A DNA stretch of 47,857 nucleotides from Actinobacteria bacterium Ga0077541 (GCA_001464995.1 LNEQ01000205.1:1-47857); one strand, 5' to 3'; counted from the first letter of the stretch, positions 1 through 7,793 are shown. Notes: generated by a model from the letters alone, not told the origin. Translations and numbers: made by a program.

Positions 1-1
1 G

Positions 2-855
2 GACGGCATCGACCTGGATGTCGCGCGGGGGGAGTGCTTCGGCTTCCTCGGGCCGAACGGCGCGGGCAAGACCACGACGATGCGCATGTTGTCGTGTCTC
101 GCCCCCCGCGACGCGGGCGAGCTGCGGGTGCTGGGTCTCGACCCCAACCGCGAGCCGCGCGCCCTGAAGCGGCGTCTCGGCGTCGTGGCCCAGGACACGA
201 CGCTCGATCTGGAGCTCACGGTTCGCGAGAATCTCCTGGTATTCGCCCGGTACTTCGACATCCCACGGGCCCAGGCGCGGCGGCGGGCGGATGAGCTGCT
301 CGCCCTGATGGCGCTGTCCGACCGGGCCGGCGATCCGGTGGATCGCCTGTCGGGCGGGATGCGCCGCCGGCTGCAGATCGGCCGCGCGCTGATCAACGAG
401 CCCGAGATGGTACTGCTCGACGAGCCCACCACCGGGCTCGATCCCCAGGCGCGCCACGCGGTCTGGGAGCGGCTGCGCCTGCTGCGCAGCGGCGGTGCGA
501 CGCTGGTGCTGACGAGGCCGCCCAGCTCTGCGACCGGCTCGTGGTGATGGACCACGGCCGGACCGTGCGCGAGGGGCGTCCCGCCGAGCTGGTGGCGACC
601 GAGGTGGGGCGCGAGGTGCTCGAGCTCCGGGTGGCCGCCGAAGACGTCGCGGTGCTGCTCGACGCGATCGCCGCGGGGGCCCGGGGACACGAGGTCGACG
701 GCGACCTGGTGCTCCTGTTCACCGACGACTCCGAGGCCCTCTGGTCGGCCGCACGCGCCTCCGGGGTGCCGGTGCGCCTGCAGGCGGCCCGCCCCGCGGG
801 CCTGGAGGACGTCTTCCTCCGGCTCACCGGGCGGCGCCTCCGGGACGACAGCTAG
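2..855 (+). pseudogene. ABC transporter ATP-binding protein, 5'-truncated by window edge and frameshifted
   Basis: The window opens inside this gene, in the frame starting at base 2. Walker A (GPNGAGKTT), a Q-loop glutamine (VVAQDTT), the signature LSGGMRRRLQIGRAL and Walker B with the D-loop (MVLLDEPTTGLD) are all present, as in DrrA/CcmA-type exporter ATPases. After TLVLT the frame is lost near bases 511-516. The expected continuation (EAAQLCDRLVVMD) resumes in another frame and runs to the TAG at 853-855. The H-loop stretch that normally carries the switch histidine is missing. The gap is consistent with a loss of about 16 nt, inferred from family spacing. The membrane partner would normally follow, but tatC lies convergent instead, so the permease is probably upstream of the window. 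The cause is either true inactivation or a sequence error. Confidence 0.85.
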
Positions 856-1662
856 GCGCTGCCCGGGGTCGGGGCGGGCGGGTCCTCGTCGTCCTCGGCG
901 TCCGCCCATGCCTCGCGGGCCCAGAGGGGGGGTCCCCCGAAGCGCCGGGCGAGGACGACGCCGAGCGCGTACAGCACGAAGGAGCACCATCGAGAACGGG
1001 TCGCCGCCCGGCAGGATCGCCGCGAGGGCGGCGATCACGACCACCGCGACCCGCCACTGACGGATGTAGAACTCGGCGCTCGTGACGCCGATCCGGGCCA
1101 GTGCCAGCATGGCGACCGGGATCTCGAACATCAGCCCCCCGCCGAGCATGAGGCTGGTGACGAACGCGAAGTACTCGCCGGCCCGGACCTCGGTCTGGAA
1201 CGTGTCGCCGCCGAAGTTGAGGAGGAAGCGCAGGGCGACCGGCAGGACCACGTAGAAGGCGAAGGCCACGCCTGCGACGAAGAGGCTCGACGCGCCGGCG
1301 ACCACGGCGAGCATCCGGCGGCGCGACTGGTCCTGCACCGCGGGGATGACGAAGGCGTAGACCTGGTACAGCCAGACCGGGAGGGCGGCGAGGATGGCCG
1401 TCCAGAAGCAGACCTTGAGCACCGTGAAGAAGGGCTCGGTCGGCGAGAGGGTGATCAGCCCCTCCTCCTTGTACCGGTCGGGCAGCGGCTGCTGGAGGAG
1501 CGAGAGGAGCTGCTCGTGGAACCCGTAGGCCACGCCGAACGCGACGGCGAGGGCCAGCACGGAGACGATGATCCGGTTGCGGAGCTCGTCGAGGTGGTCG
1601 ACGACGCTCAGGTGCTCGTCGCGCCCGGCCCTGCTCAGGCGGCGCACCCCGAGAAGGGCCAT
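852..1662 (-). pseudogene. tatC: Sec-independent translocase TatC, frameshifted near its C-terminus
   Basis: TatC is the multi-spanning receptor of the twin-arginine translocon. Reading from ATG 1662, the protein carries the TatC N-terminal motif HLDELRNRIIVS, the SPTEPFFTVLK loop and several hydrophobic helices (for example LMLGGGLMFEIPVAML). The family motif DPFSMVL is followed at once by FVLYALGVVLARRFG in a different frame. The junction lies near base 981, and the intervening few residues of the last helix are missing. The 811-nt span is not a multiple of three. A loss of about 14 nt would restore both the frame and the usual motif spacing. The gene lies 27 nt downstream of tatA and was probably co-transcribed with it. 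Its stop codon shares the palindrome CTAG with the stop of the convergent ABC gene. Confidence 0.85.
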
Positions 1663-1689
1663 GACCGGCGGCGCCGCTCCCCGACCGGT

Positions 1690-1998
1690 CTAGGAGTCGG
1701 GGTTCTTGGGCGGGGTGTCCCCGGAGAGGACGACGCCCTCGAGGACCTCGTCGTCGGCCTCGGCCGGTGCGGCGTCGGCGTCGGCGGCCGGCCCGGGCGC
1801 CGCCGGAACGGCGGCCGGGGGTGCGGGCGTGGTGGGAGCATCGGCCGGGCGGCGGGGCTCGTCGTCGAGGATGGCGCCCTTGAACTCGCGGATGCCGCGG
1901 CCGATCGACTTGCCCATCTCGGGCAGGCGCTTGGGGCCGAAGACGAGGAGCGCGATGACCAGCACGATGAGGATCTGCACGGGGGAGATGTCGAGCAT
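1690..1998 (-). CDS. tatA: Twin-arginine translocase subunit TatA
   Basis: This 102-residue protein has the TatA/TatB plan: an N-terminal membrane helix at about residues 5-20 (ILIVLVIALLVFG), the hinge FGPKRLPEMG and an amphipathic helix around GRGIREFKGA. A Pro/Ala/Asp-rich, probably disordered cytoplasmic tail makes up the rest. It would form the TatA channel complex with TatC. The start is ATG 1998. A possible -10 element (TAACCT) lies about 35 nt upstream. The short amphipathic region and the FGPKRLPE motif fit TatA better than TatB, but actinobacterial TatA and TatB are hard to separate by eye. Confidence 0.93.
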   Translation of the reverse strand: MLDISPVQILIVLVIALLVFGPKRLPEMGKSIGRGIREFKGAILDDEPRRPADAPTTPAPPAAVPAAPGPAADADAAPAEADDEVLEGVVLSGDTPPKNPDS

Positions 1999-2032
1999 GG
2001 GGCCTCTGCCGTCGGTTTCGGTGCGCCGGGAC

Positions 2033-2038
2033 AGGTTA
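2033..2038 (-). promoter_or_regulatory. Putative -10 element of tatA
   Basis: TAACCT on the minus strand fits TANNNT and lies about 35 nt before the tatA ATG. It is placed back to back with the -10 of the divergent chorismate mutase gene. No convincing -35 box is seen. Confidence 0.35.
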
Positions 2039-2089
2039 GCCCGCCGCCGTGAACGGAGCCAGGAGGGCGGTGGCCAGGGTCCGGCTTGC

Positions 2090-2095
2090 TAGCGT
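2090..2095 (+). promoter_or_regulatory. Putative -10 element of chorismate mutase (leaderless type)
   Basis: TAGCGT is followed by exactly 7 nt and the ATG at 2103, so transcription would begin at or next to the start codon. The same TANNNT-N7-start spacing is seen before dnaN, the HAD phosphatase and, with a weaker box, an L,D-transpeptidase gene. Confidence 0.45.
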
Positions 2096-2102
2096 GGGCC
2101 CG

Positions 2103-2393
2103 ATGGCCGATCCCAACGCCGATGCCGTGGTCCGTCAGATGCGCGACGCGATCATCGACACCGACCTCAAGCTGGTGCAGGCCATCAACAGCCGCCTCAC
2201 CATGGTCTCCCGGCTGCGCGCGTACAAGCGCGCCCAGGGGATGGAGTTCGTCGACCAGGCCCGGGAGGACTGGATGCACTCCTACCTCCAGGCGGCCAAC
2301 CAGGGCCCGCTGAGCGCGGAGGGCCTCCACGAGATCTACGGCCACCTGCTGGACCTCACCAAGCGCGAGACCCGCGAGGACCCGCCGGCCTGA
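2103..2393 (+). CDS. Chorismate mutase, AroQ type, small monofunctional
   Basis: This 96-residue all-helical protein matches the AroQ class. Helix 1 carries MRDAIIDTDLKLVQAINSR. It is followed by the Lys region AYKRAQG and then the conserved arginine-glutamate pair of the second helix (QAREDWM). It would convert chorismate to prephenate for Phe and Tyr synthesis. No prephenate dehydratase or dehydrogenase domain is attached. The ATG at 2103 was chosen over an upstream in-frame start at 2049 because a -10-like TAGCGT lies 7 nt before it and the family motif begins close to it. It stands alone, divergent from tatA and convergent with the DUF151 gene. Confidence 0.85.
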   Translation: MADPNADAVVRQMRDAIIDTDLKLVQAINSRLTMVSRLRAYKRAQGMEFVDQAREDWMHSYLQAANQGPLSAEGLHEIYGHLLDLTKRETREDPPA

Positions 2394-2402
2394 GCCGGCG
2401 GG
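2381..2402. terminator. Hairpin between convergent chorismate mutase and DUF151 genes
   Basis: A perfect 9-bp inverted repeat (CCCGCCGGC with its complement) encloses the 4-nt loop CTGA, which contains the last bases of the chorismate mutase stop. There is no U-tract, as often seen in GC-rich genomes. It could act on both strands. Confidence 0.5.
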
Positions 2403-2409
2403 CGGCCGG

Positions 2410-2898
2410 TCAGCTGTCGGCCAGGAAGTCCTCGGGGCTGACCTGGTCGAGGAACTCCTTGAACTTCTCGACGACCTCGTCGGTGTCCTCGACCTCGTGC
2501 TCGAACTCGATGCCGCTCTCCTCGATCACCTTGTCGGCGGCGAAGATCGGGGCGTTGCTGCGCACCGCGAGCGCCAGCGCATCGCTGGGGCGGGAGTCGA
2601 TCTCGATCTCCGAGGTGGCGGCGCGCAGGGTGATCAGTGCGTAGAACGTGTTCTCGCGGAGCTCGGTGACGGTGATCTTGGCGATCTCCGCGCTGAGCTC
2701 GCCCACCACGTCGGTGAGCAGGTCGTGCGTCATCGGGCGCGGCGTCTCGGCCCCCTGCAGCTTCATCAGGATCGCGGCCGCCTCGGCGTGGCCGATCCAG
2801 ATCGGCAGGAACTTGTTGCCCGAGATCGTCTTGAGGAGCACGATCGGCTGCTTCCCGACCATGTCGAAGCTGACGCCGTAGATGACCATCTCCTGCAC
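2410..2898 (-). CDS. Bifunctional nuclease-family protein (DUF151)
   Basis: This 162-residue protein has the DUF151/BFN core. It opens with a strand leading into KQPIVLLKTISGNKFLPIWI, then GHAEAAAI, a LLTDVV helix and RPSDALALAVRSNAPIF. A C-terminal acidic helix (EKFKEFLDQVSPEDFL) follows. Family members have reported DNase/RNase activity. The physiological role here is unknown. GTG 2898 is preferred because a purine-rich AAGGCGGGG lies upstream at usable distance. The ATG at 2889 would have its GGAG directly abutting. A TATACT promoter element lies about 50 nt upstream. Confidence 0.85.
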   Translation of the reverse strand: MQEMVIYGVSFDMVGKQPIVLLKTISGNKFLPIWIGHAEAAAILMKLQGAETPRPMTHDLLTDVVGELSAEIAKITVTELRENTFYALITLRAATSEIEIDSRPSDALALAVRSNAPIFAADKVIEESGIEFEHEVEDTDEVVEKFKEFLDQVSPEDFLADS

Positions 2899-2947
2899 GA
2901 TGCCCCGCCTTTCGTCGGGCCCCGCGGGGCCAGGCAACGCTCTTTTG

Positions 2948-2953
2948 AGTATA
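2948..2953 (-). promoter_or_regulatory. Putative -10 element (TATACT) of the DUF151 gene
   Basis: TATACT on the minus strand is the best consensus -10 in this part of the window. It lies about 50 nt upstream of GTG 2898, leaving room for a leader with a ribosome binding site. A TTGACG further upstream is too far away (29 nt) to be its -35. Confidence 0.5.
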
Positions 2954-3064
2954 GGCGCAGACCCGTCGCAGGCCCCGGGAGGCGTCAACCCGCTCCACCC
3001 CTCGCACGACCCGCGTGGTCATGGCCCGGCCGGGTTGATACCCTGCCGCGACCCGCACGGGCCG

Positions 3065-3138
3065 GGGCGATTAGCTCAGGTGGTTAGAGCGCATCTCTGA
3101 TAAGGATGAGGTCCCTGGTTCGAGTCCAGGATCGCCCA
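3065..3138 (+). tRNA. tRNA-Ile (anticodon GAT)
   Basis: The acceptor stem GGGCGAT pairs perfectly with ATCGCCC at 3131-3137, with A as discriminator. The D-arm (GCTCAGGTGGTTAGAGC) is present. The anticodon arm has the loop CTGATAA, giving anticodon GAT, and the T-arm contains GGTTCGAGTCC. The 3' CCA is not encoded. It stands alone, not inside an rRNA operon. Confidence 0.96.
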
Positions 3139-3188
3139 CTACGCCGTGAGCCACCGGGGCGCCACGGTGTGAGACCACCGGGAGTCTC

Positions 3189-3854
3189 GTGAGCACAGGG
3201 CTCTCCACGCGTCCGCCAGAAGACACCAGGAGGATCAGCTGCCTCCTCGCGGATGACCACGCGATCGTCCGCGAGGGTCTGCGGCGTGTCCTCTCGCCCC
3301 TCGAGGACATGCTGGTGGTCGGCGAGGCGTCCTCCGGCGAGGCGGCTCTCGAGCTCGTGGCGCGCCGGCGACCCGAGGTGGTGCTGATGGACGCCCGGAT
3401 GCCGGGCATCGGCGGCGTCGCTGCGGCCCAGCGGATCGCCGCCGAGCACCCCGAGGTGCGTGTGGTGATGTTCACCGCCCACGCCGAGCAGGACCTGCTC
3501 TGGGAGGCCCTCAACGCCGGCGCGCAGGGCTTCGTGCTCAAGGACTCCGAGAGCGCGGCCCTGGTCGGCGCCATCCGCCAGGTCGTCACGGGCGATCCGT
3601 ACGTCGACCCCCGGCTGGCACCCGACTTCCTCCGCCAGCTGGCGCGCCCGCGCCCCGGGGGCATCCTCAGCGCCCGTGAGCGCGAGATCCTCCAGATGCT
3701 CGCCGACGGCCACTCCAACCGCGAGGTCTCGGAGCGCCTGGTGGTCTCGGTCGAGACCGTCAAGACCCACGTGAAGCACATCCTGGCCAAGCTGGAGGCC
3801 GAGCACCGCACCCAGGCGGTCGCGATCGGCATCCGCCAGGCCCTGATCCGCTAG
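3189..3854 (+). CDS. NarL/FixJ-family response regulator
   Basis: This 221-residue protein has an N-terminal receiver domain with the acidic pair in LLADDH, the phospho-acceptor Asp at about residue 68 (VVLMDARMPG) and the conserved Thr and Lys (FTAH, VLKDSE). The C-terminal LuxR helix-turn-helix spans about residues 157-220 (LSAREREILQ, SVETVKTHV). It starts with GTG 3189 behind a GGGAG. The next gene is a matching HisKA_3 sensor kinase 11 nt downstream, so the two form one operon and a cognate pair. The tRNA-Ile gene lies 50 nt upstream. The target genes are not evident. Confidence 0.92.
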   Translation: MSTGLSTRPPEDTRRISCLLADDHAIVREGLRRVLSPLEDMLVVGEASSGEAALELVARRRPEVVLMDARMPGIGGVAAAQRIAAEHPEVRVVMFTAHAEQDLLWEALNAGAQGFVLKDSESAALVGAIRQVVTGDPYVDPRLAPDFLRQLARPRPGGILSAREREILQMLADGHSNREVSERLVVSVETVKTHVKHILAKLEAEHRTQAVAIGIRQALIR

Positions 3855-3865
3855 GCCGCGGCTCC

Positions 3866-5443
3866 GTGCCCGGTGGCGCCCTGCAGGGGCCCGCGGTCAT
3901 CCGCCGCGCCCTCACGCTCGTCGCCGAGGGTGCCGGCATCGCGTCGGTGCTCGAGTCGGTGCTCGACGACCTCATCGCCGCGCTCGGGGCGACGGCCGCC
4001 GCGTTCTACGTGGAGGAGGCGTCCGCCGGCGGGCTCGTGACCCGCTGCCGCAGGCCGGAGGGCGACGGGCCCGAGCCCGCCGACGCGCTGGTGCCGGCGC
4101 GGATCGCCGGCCAGGCGGCGGGCGCGCTCGGCGTGGCGCTGCCCGCGGGAGAGCGGCTCTCGGACGACGACCGCGCCACCGTCGAGGCGGTGGCGGCCGC
4201 CCTGGCCCTGGCCGTGCGGAACGACGACCTCATGCGCGGACTGGGCGACCGCGTGCGCGAGCTCGACCGCCAGGGGCTGCAGCTGAGCGCCCTCACCCGG
4301 GTCGCCCGGAGGGTGGCCTCCGCCGTCGACGAGGGCGACGCCCACCGGATCGTCGTCGGCGAGGCGCGCGCCCTGCTGCAGGCCGACACCGGCGTGCTGC
4401 TGCTCCACGACGGGGCGGGGGGGCTGCGCCCGGTGGCGCACGAGGGACCGGAGGCCGGGTGGCCGCGGTCCGACGACGTCCTGCGGATCTTGGCCGAGGG
4501 CCCGCGGCGCGGCGTGCGGGAGATCGTGGTCGGGGTGCCCAACGGCGGGTCGTCCGACGACGGCTCGGTCGCCTATCTCGCCGTCCGCCGGGTGCGGGGC
4601 GCCCCGTTCGGCGACGCCGACGTGGAGCGCCTGGAGGGCCTCGCCGACCACGCATCCGTCGCCCTGGCGAACGGGAGGCTGCTCTCCGGACTGCGGCGGG
4701 AGGAGGCGCAGCGCCGTTCGCTCGCCGCCTCGATCGTGCTCGCGCAGGAGAGCGAGCGCAGACGGGTGGCCGAGGACATCCACGACGGCCCGGTGCAGGA
4801 GCTGGTCGGCGTGGGCCTGATGCTGGACGCGCTCGCCATCGACCTCCGCGACGGTGCGCCGGCCGTCGTCGCCGACGTCAACCGCGCCGCCGCCGCCGCC
4901 CGTGAGGCGGTGCGGGCGCTGCGGAGGGCGATCTCCGACCTCCACCCGATGTCGCTCGAGGAGCTGGGCTTCACCGCCGCCGTGCGGTCGGTGGTCGAGC
5001 GGGTCGAGTGGCGCGGCGCGCGGGTCGATCTCGAGCTCACCGCGGCGGACCGGCTCTCGGAGACCCACCGCACGCTCGCCTTCCGGATCGTTCAGGAGGC
5101 CGTCGCGAACATCGTCCGCCACGCCGACCCCCGCGTGGTGACGATCACGGCGACCGAGCGCGACGGAGAGGTGGCCCTGGTGGTGCGCGATGACGGGCAG
5201 GGCTTCGACACGGGCGCACGGCGGGCGGGCGTCGCCGAGGGGCATCTCGGGCTGGCCGCGGCCGAGGAGCGCGCGGCTCTGGGCGGCGGCCGCCTGGTGG
5301 TCGAATCCGCCCCCGGGGCCGGGACGACGCTCACGCTGACCCTCCCGGCGGAGCGGGAGGACACCGGTCAGCCGGCGGAGAGCCTCTCCAGCGCCGACGA
5401 CAGTGCCTCGGCGTCGGCGAACCGGAGCTCCACGACCACCTGA
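3866..5443 (+). CDS. Sensor histidine kinase with two GAF-like domains (HisKA_3 class)
   Basis: This 525-residue soluble kinase has no obvious membrane helix. Two GAF-like regions (about residues 10-115 and 135-270) precede the HisKA_3 dimerisation helix. The phosphorylated His306 lies in RRVAEDIHDGPVQE, the NarX/DesK-type H-box. The ATPase domain has the N-box QEAVANIVRHA, the G1 box RDDGQGFD and the G3 box SAPGAGTTLTL. GTG 3866 follows the response-regulator stop by 11 nt. The last roughly 25 residues, rich in Ser, Ala and Asp, are encoded opposite the 3' end of parB (76-nt antisense overlap) and look like a read-on tail. The signal is unknown, but a cytoplasmic small-molecule or redox input is plausible. 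Confidence 0.9.
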   Translation: MPGGALQGPAVIRRALTLVAEGAGIASVLESVLDDLIAALGATAAAFYVEEASAGGLVTRCRRPEGDGPEPADALVPARIAGQAAGALGVALPAGERLSDDDRATVEAVAAALALAVRNDDLMRGLGDRVRELDRQGLQLSALTRVARRVASAVDEGDAHRIVVGEARALLQADTGVLLLHDGAGGLRPVAHEGPEAGWPRSDDVLRILAEGPRRGVREIVVGVPNGGSSDDGSVAYLAVRRVRGAPFGDADVERLEGLADHASVALANGRLLSGLRREEAQRRSLAASIVLAQESERRRVAEDIHDGPVQELVGVGLMLDALAIDLRDGAPAVVADVNRAAAAAREAVRALRRAISDLHPMSLEELGFTAAVRSVVERVEWRGARVDLELTAADRLSETHRTLAFRIVQEAVANIVRHADPRVVTITATERDGEVALVVRDDGQGFDTGARRAGVAEGHLGLAAAEERAALGGGRLVVESAPGAGTTLTLTLPAEREDTGQPAESLSSADDSASASANRSSTTT

Positions 5444-6255
5444 CCCCGGCTGCTGGTGCGCACGCGCACGGGGGTGTCGAAGGCCGACCCGAATGCCTCG
5501 AGAGCGCGGTCGCCGAGCGGGGTCGGCTCGCCGGCGCGACGGACGGCCGGTCGCGGCTCGCCCGACTCGCGGCGGGCGAGCTCCTCGGTCGCGCGCACCG
5601 ACAGCCCCTGGTCGACGACGCGCTCGGCCACGCGCATCCGGCGTGCGGGGCCGTCGGCCATCAGGATCGCCCGGCCGTGCCCCTCGGTGAGCACGCCCGC
5701 CGAGATCATCTCCTGGACCGCCTCCGGCAGCTCCAGGAGGCGCACCAGGTTCGAGATCGCGGGCCGCGAGCGGCCCAGCCGGCCCGCCAGTGCGCCGTGG
5801 CTCTGGCCGAAGTCCTCGATCAGGCAGGCGCAGGCCTGGGCGACGTCGATCGGGCTGAGGTCCTCGCGGACGATGTTCTCGACGAGGGCCAGCTCGAGGC
5901 GCTCGCGGGCGTCGACCGCCCGGATGACGGCCGGAACCCGCTCCAGGCCGGCGATCCGGGCCGCCCGCCACCGGCGCTCACCCGCGATCAGCTCGTGACG
6001 GCCCTCCGCGTCGGCGGGCGCGACGACCACGGGCTGGAGCACCCCGCTCGCCCGGATCGATGCGGCCAGGGCCTCCAGGGCCTCCTGCTCGATCACGGCG
6101 CGAGGCTGGTCCGGATTCGGCGCGATGGCGTCGAGGGGGATCTCGACCAGCGAGCCGGCGGGGGCCGCGCCGGGACCGACGGGCTCGGCGTCGCCGAGCA
6201 GCGCGCTCAGCCCGCGTCCGAGGCCGCGCCGGTCGCGAGCCGACGGGTCAGCCAC
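5368..6255 (-). CDS. parB: Chromosome-partitioning protein ParB
   Basis: This 295-residue ParB/Spo0J has the N-terminal ParA-contact motif GLGRGLSALL (residues 11-20). NPDQPR (47-52) and the CTPase box GERRWR (92-97) form the nucleotide-binding clamp. A helix-turn-helix around HGALAGRLGRSRPAISNLV reads parS. The C-terminal dimerisation segment ends VELRFADAEALSSALERL. It would load on the two parS sites near rsmG and spread. It begins with GTG 6255, 8 nt inside the end of parA. Its 3' end overlaps the convergent histidine kinase gene by 76 nt. Confidence 0.97.
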   Translation of the reverse strand: MADPSARDRRGLGRGLSALLGDAEPVGPGAAPAGSLVEIPLDAIAPNPDQPRAVIEQEALEALAASIRASGVLQPVVVAPADAEGRHELIAGERRWRAARIAGLERVPAVIRAVDARERLELALVENIVREDLSPIDVAQACACLIEDFGQSHGALAGRLGRSRPAISNLVRLLELPEAVQEMISAGVLTEGHGRAILMADGPARRMRVAERVVDQGLSVRATEELARRESGEPRPAVRRAGEPTPLGDRALEAFGSAFDTPVRVRTSSRGQVVVELRFADAEALSSALERLSAG

Positions 6256-7000
6256 GGGCGGCGACCTCCTTGGCGGCCTCGAAGTAGGCGTCGGCGCCGG
6301 CGCAGTGCGGGTCGTAGCGGATGACCGGCTCTCCGTACGACGGAGCCTCCGCCAGGCGGACGTTGCGCGGGACGACGGTGCGGAAGGCGAGCTGGGGGAA
6401 GTGGCGCCGGACCTCGCCGATGACGTCGCCGCTGACCCGGGTGCGGGCGTCGTGCATCGTCATCAGCATCCCGGTCACCCGCAGACGGGGGTTGAGGCGG
6501 GCCTGGACCGCGGCCACGGTCTCCATCAGCCGCGAGAGGCCCTCCAGGGCGTAGTACTCGCACTGGACCGGCACGATCAGGCGGTCGGCGGCCGCGAGCG
6601 CGTTGACGGTGAGCAGGTCGAGCGACGGCGGGCAGTCCATGAAGATGTACGGGTACTCCGCGCGGGCCGGCTCGAGCGCCCGCGCGAGGATGCCCTCGCG
6701 TCCCTCGCGCCCGGGCAGCTCGACGGCCGCGCCGGCCAGGTCCGACGAGGAGGGGAGCAGGTCGAGATTGGGCACGCTGGTGGGGACGACGGCGTCCTGC
6801 AGCGGCACGCCGTCGAGCAGCACATCCGCGATGGTGAGCCGGTCGCGGCCCGAGATGCCGAGGCCTCCCGAGGCGTTCGCCTGGGGGTCGACGTCCACCA
6901 GCAGCACCCGCGATCCCGCCTCGGCGAGGCACGCGGCGAGGTTGACCGCGGTGGTGGTCTTGCCCACCCCGCCCTTCTGGTTGGCAACGGCGTAGATCAT
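6248..7000 (-). CDS. parA: Chromosome-partitioning ATPase ParA/Soj
   Basis: This 250-residue protein is a deviant Walker ATPase. The P-loop KGGVGKTTTAVNLA carries the signature first lysine, followed by VLLVDVDPQANAS and FMDCPPSLDLLTVNAL. A C-terminal PRNVRLAEAPSYGEPV is typical of chromosomal Soj. With ParB it segregates the origin region. ATG 7000 overlaps the rsmG stop, and the 3' end overlaps parB, so rsmG-parA-parB form one transcription unit. Confidence 0.97.
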   Translation of the reverse strand: MIYAVANQKGGVGKTTTAVNLAACLAEAGSRVLLVDVDPQANASGGLGISGRDRLTIADVLLDGVPLQDAVVPTSVPNLDLLPSSSDLAGAAVELPGREGREGILARALEPARAEYPYIFMDCPPSLDLLTVNALAAADRLIVPVQCEYYALEGLSRLMETVAAVQARLNPRLRVTGMLMTMHDARTRVSGDVIGEVRRHFPQLAFRTVVPRNVRLAEAPSYGEPVIRYDPHCAGADAYFEAAKEVAARG

Positions 7001-7743
7001 CAGCGCTCGCCTCCGATGGGCCGTTTCGCGGCGCGTCCGGCGCGGCGGGGATAGCGGGACGGTGCCGGCGCGACCTTGGCGAAGACCTGCAGGCGCCGGC
7101 GTGACCCCGGGAAGGCCGCGGAGGGGACCGGCGGGCGCGGTTCGAGGCCCAGCTCCCGGGCCGCGCGCATGCCGGCGGCCTCGGTGGCGGGGTCGGCGTC
7201 GTCCCCGCGCCAGGCGACCACGGCGCCGCCGAGGCTCACGAGCGGCGCGGCGAGCTCCAGCGCGACCGGGAGGGGCCCGAGCGCCCGCATCGTCGCCAGT
7301 GGGAAGGTCTCCCGTTCGGCCTTCGCGAGGTGTTCGGAGCGATCGGCCACGACCCGCACATTAGGGATGCCGGCGGACGCTCTGCGCAGCCAGTCGGCCT
7401 TACGGCGCTCGCTCTCGACGAGTGTGACCGCCAGATCGGGTCGCGCGATCGCGAGGACGAGGCCCGGGAAGCCCCCACCGCTGCCGATGTCGACCGACGA
7501 GGAGGCGCCGGCGACCTCCGGGAGCATCAATCCGGCCAGGCTGTCGGCGAGATGGCGGTCGATGCCCTCCTCCAGACCCTCGATCGTGGTGAGGTTCTGC
7601 GGCTCCAGGCCGATGCGGTCGAGCAGCGCGACGAGCGCGGCGGCGGCCGGGGCGGAGAGAGAGAGCCCCATGGCGGCGGCGCGGGCCACCAGCCGCGCCG
7701 CGGGGCCGGATGTTTCACGTGAAACCGCGGAATCGTGGGTCAC
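7000..7743 (-). CDS. rsmG: 16S rRNA (guanine527-N7)-methyltransferase RsmG
   Basis: This 247-residue protein carries the RsmG landmarks: LTTIEGLEEGIDRHLADSL, the SAM-binding VDIGSGGGFPGL and ATMRALGPL. It methylates G527 of 16S rRNA; loss is known to give low-level streptomycin resistance. It starts at GTG 7743. A perfect parS site lies within codons for residues near V7-T11 (VSRET), and a second lies only 4 nt upstream of the start codon. ParB loading could therefore affect its own operon's transcription or translation. Confidence 0.95.
   Translation of the reverse strand: MTHDSAVSRETSGPAARLVARAAAMGLSLSAPAAAALVALLDRIGLEPQNLTTIEGLEEGIDRHLADSLAGLMLPEVAGASSSVDIGSGGGFPGLVLAIARPDLAVTLVESERRKADWLRRASAGIPNVRVVADRSEHLAKAERETFPLATMRALGPLPVALELAAPLVSLGGAVVAWRGDDADPATEAAGMRAARELGLEPRPPVPSAAFPGSRRRLQVFAKVAPAPSRYPRRAGRAAKRPIGGER
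7711..7726. promoter_or_regulatory. parS: parS site 1 (inside rsmG)
   Basis: TGTTTCACGTGAAACC carries the palindromic core GTTTCACGTGAAAC, the canonical ParB-binding site. It lies inside the 5' coding part of rsmG. Confidence 0.95.
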
Positions 7744-7746
7744 GGG

Positions 7747-7762
7747 TGTTTCACGTGAAACC
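7747..7762. promoter_or_regulatory. parS: parS site 2 (upstream of rsmG)
   Basis: This is a second perfect copy of TGTTTCACGTGAAACC, offset 36 nt from the first. It occupies the place where the rsmG ribosome binding site would be, 4 nt upstream of GTG 7743. Confidence 0.95.
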
Positions 7763-7793
7763 GGCGCAGCCCCGCGCCGGGCGGCCGCGCGAC

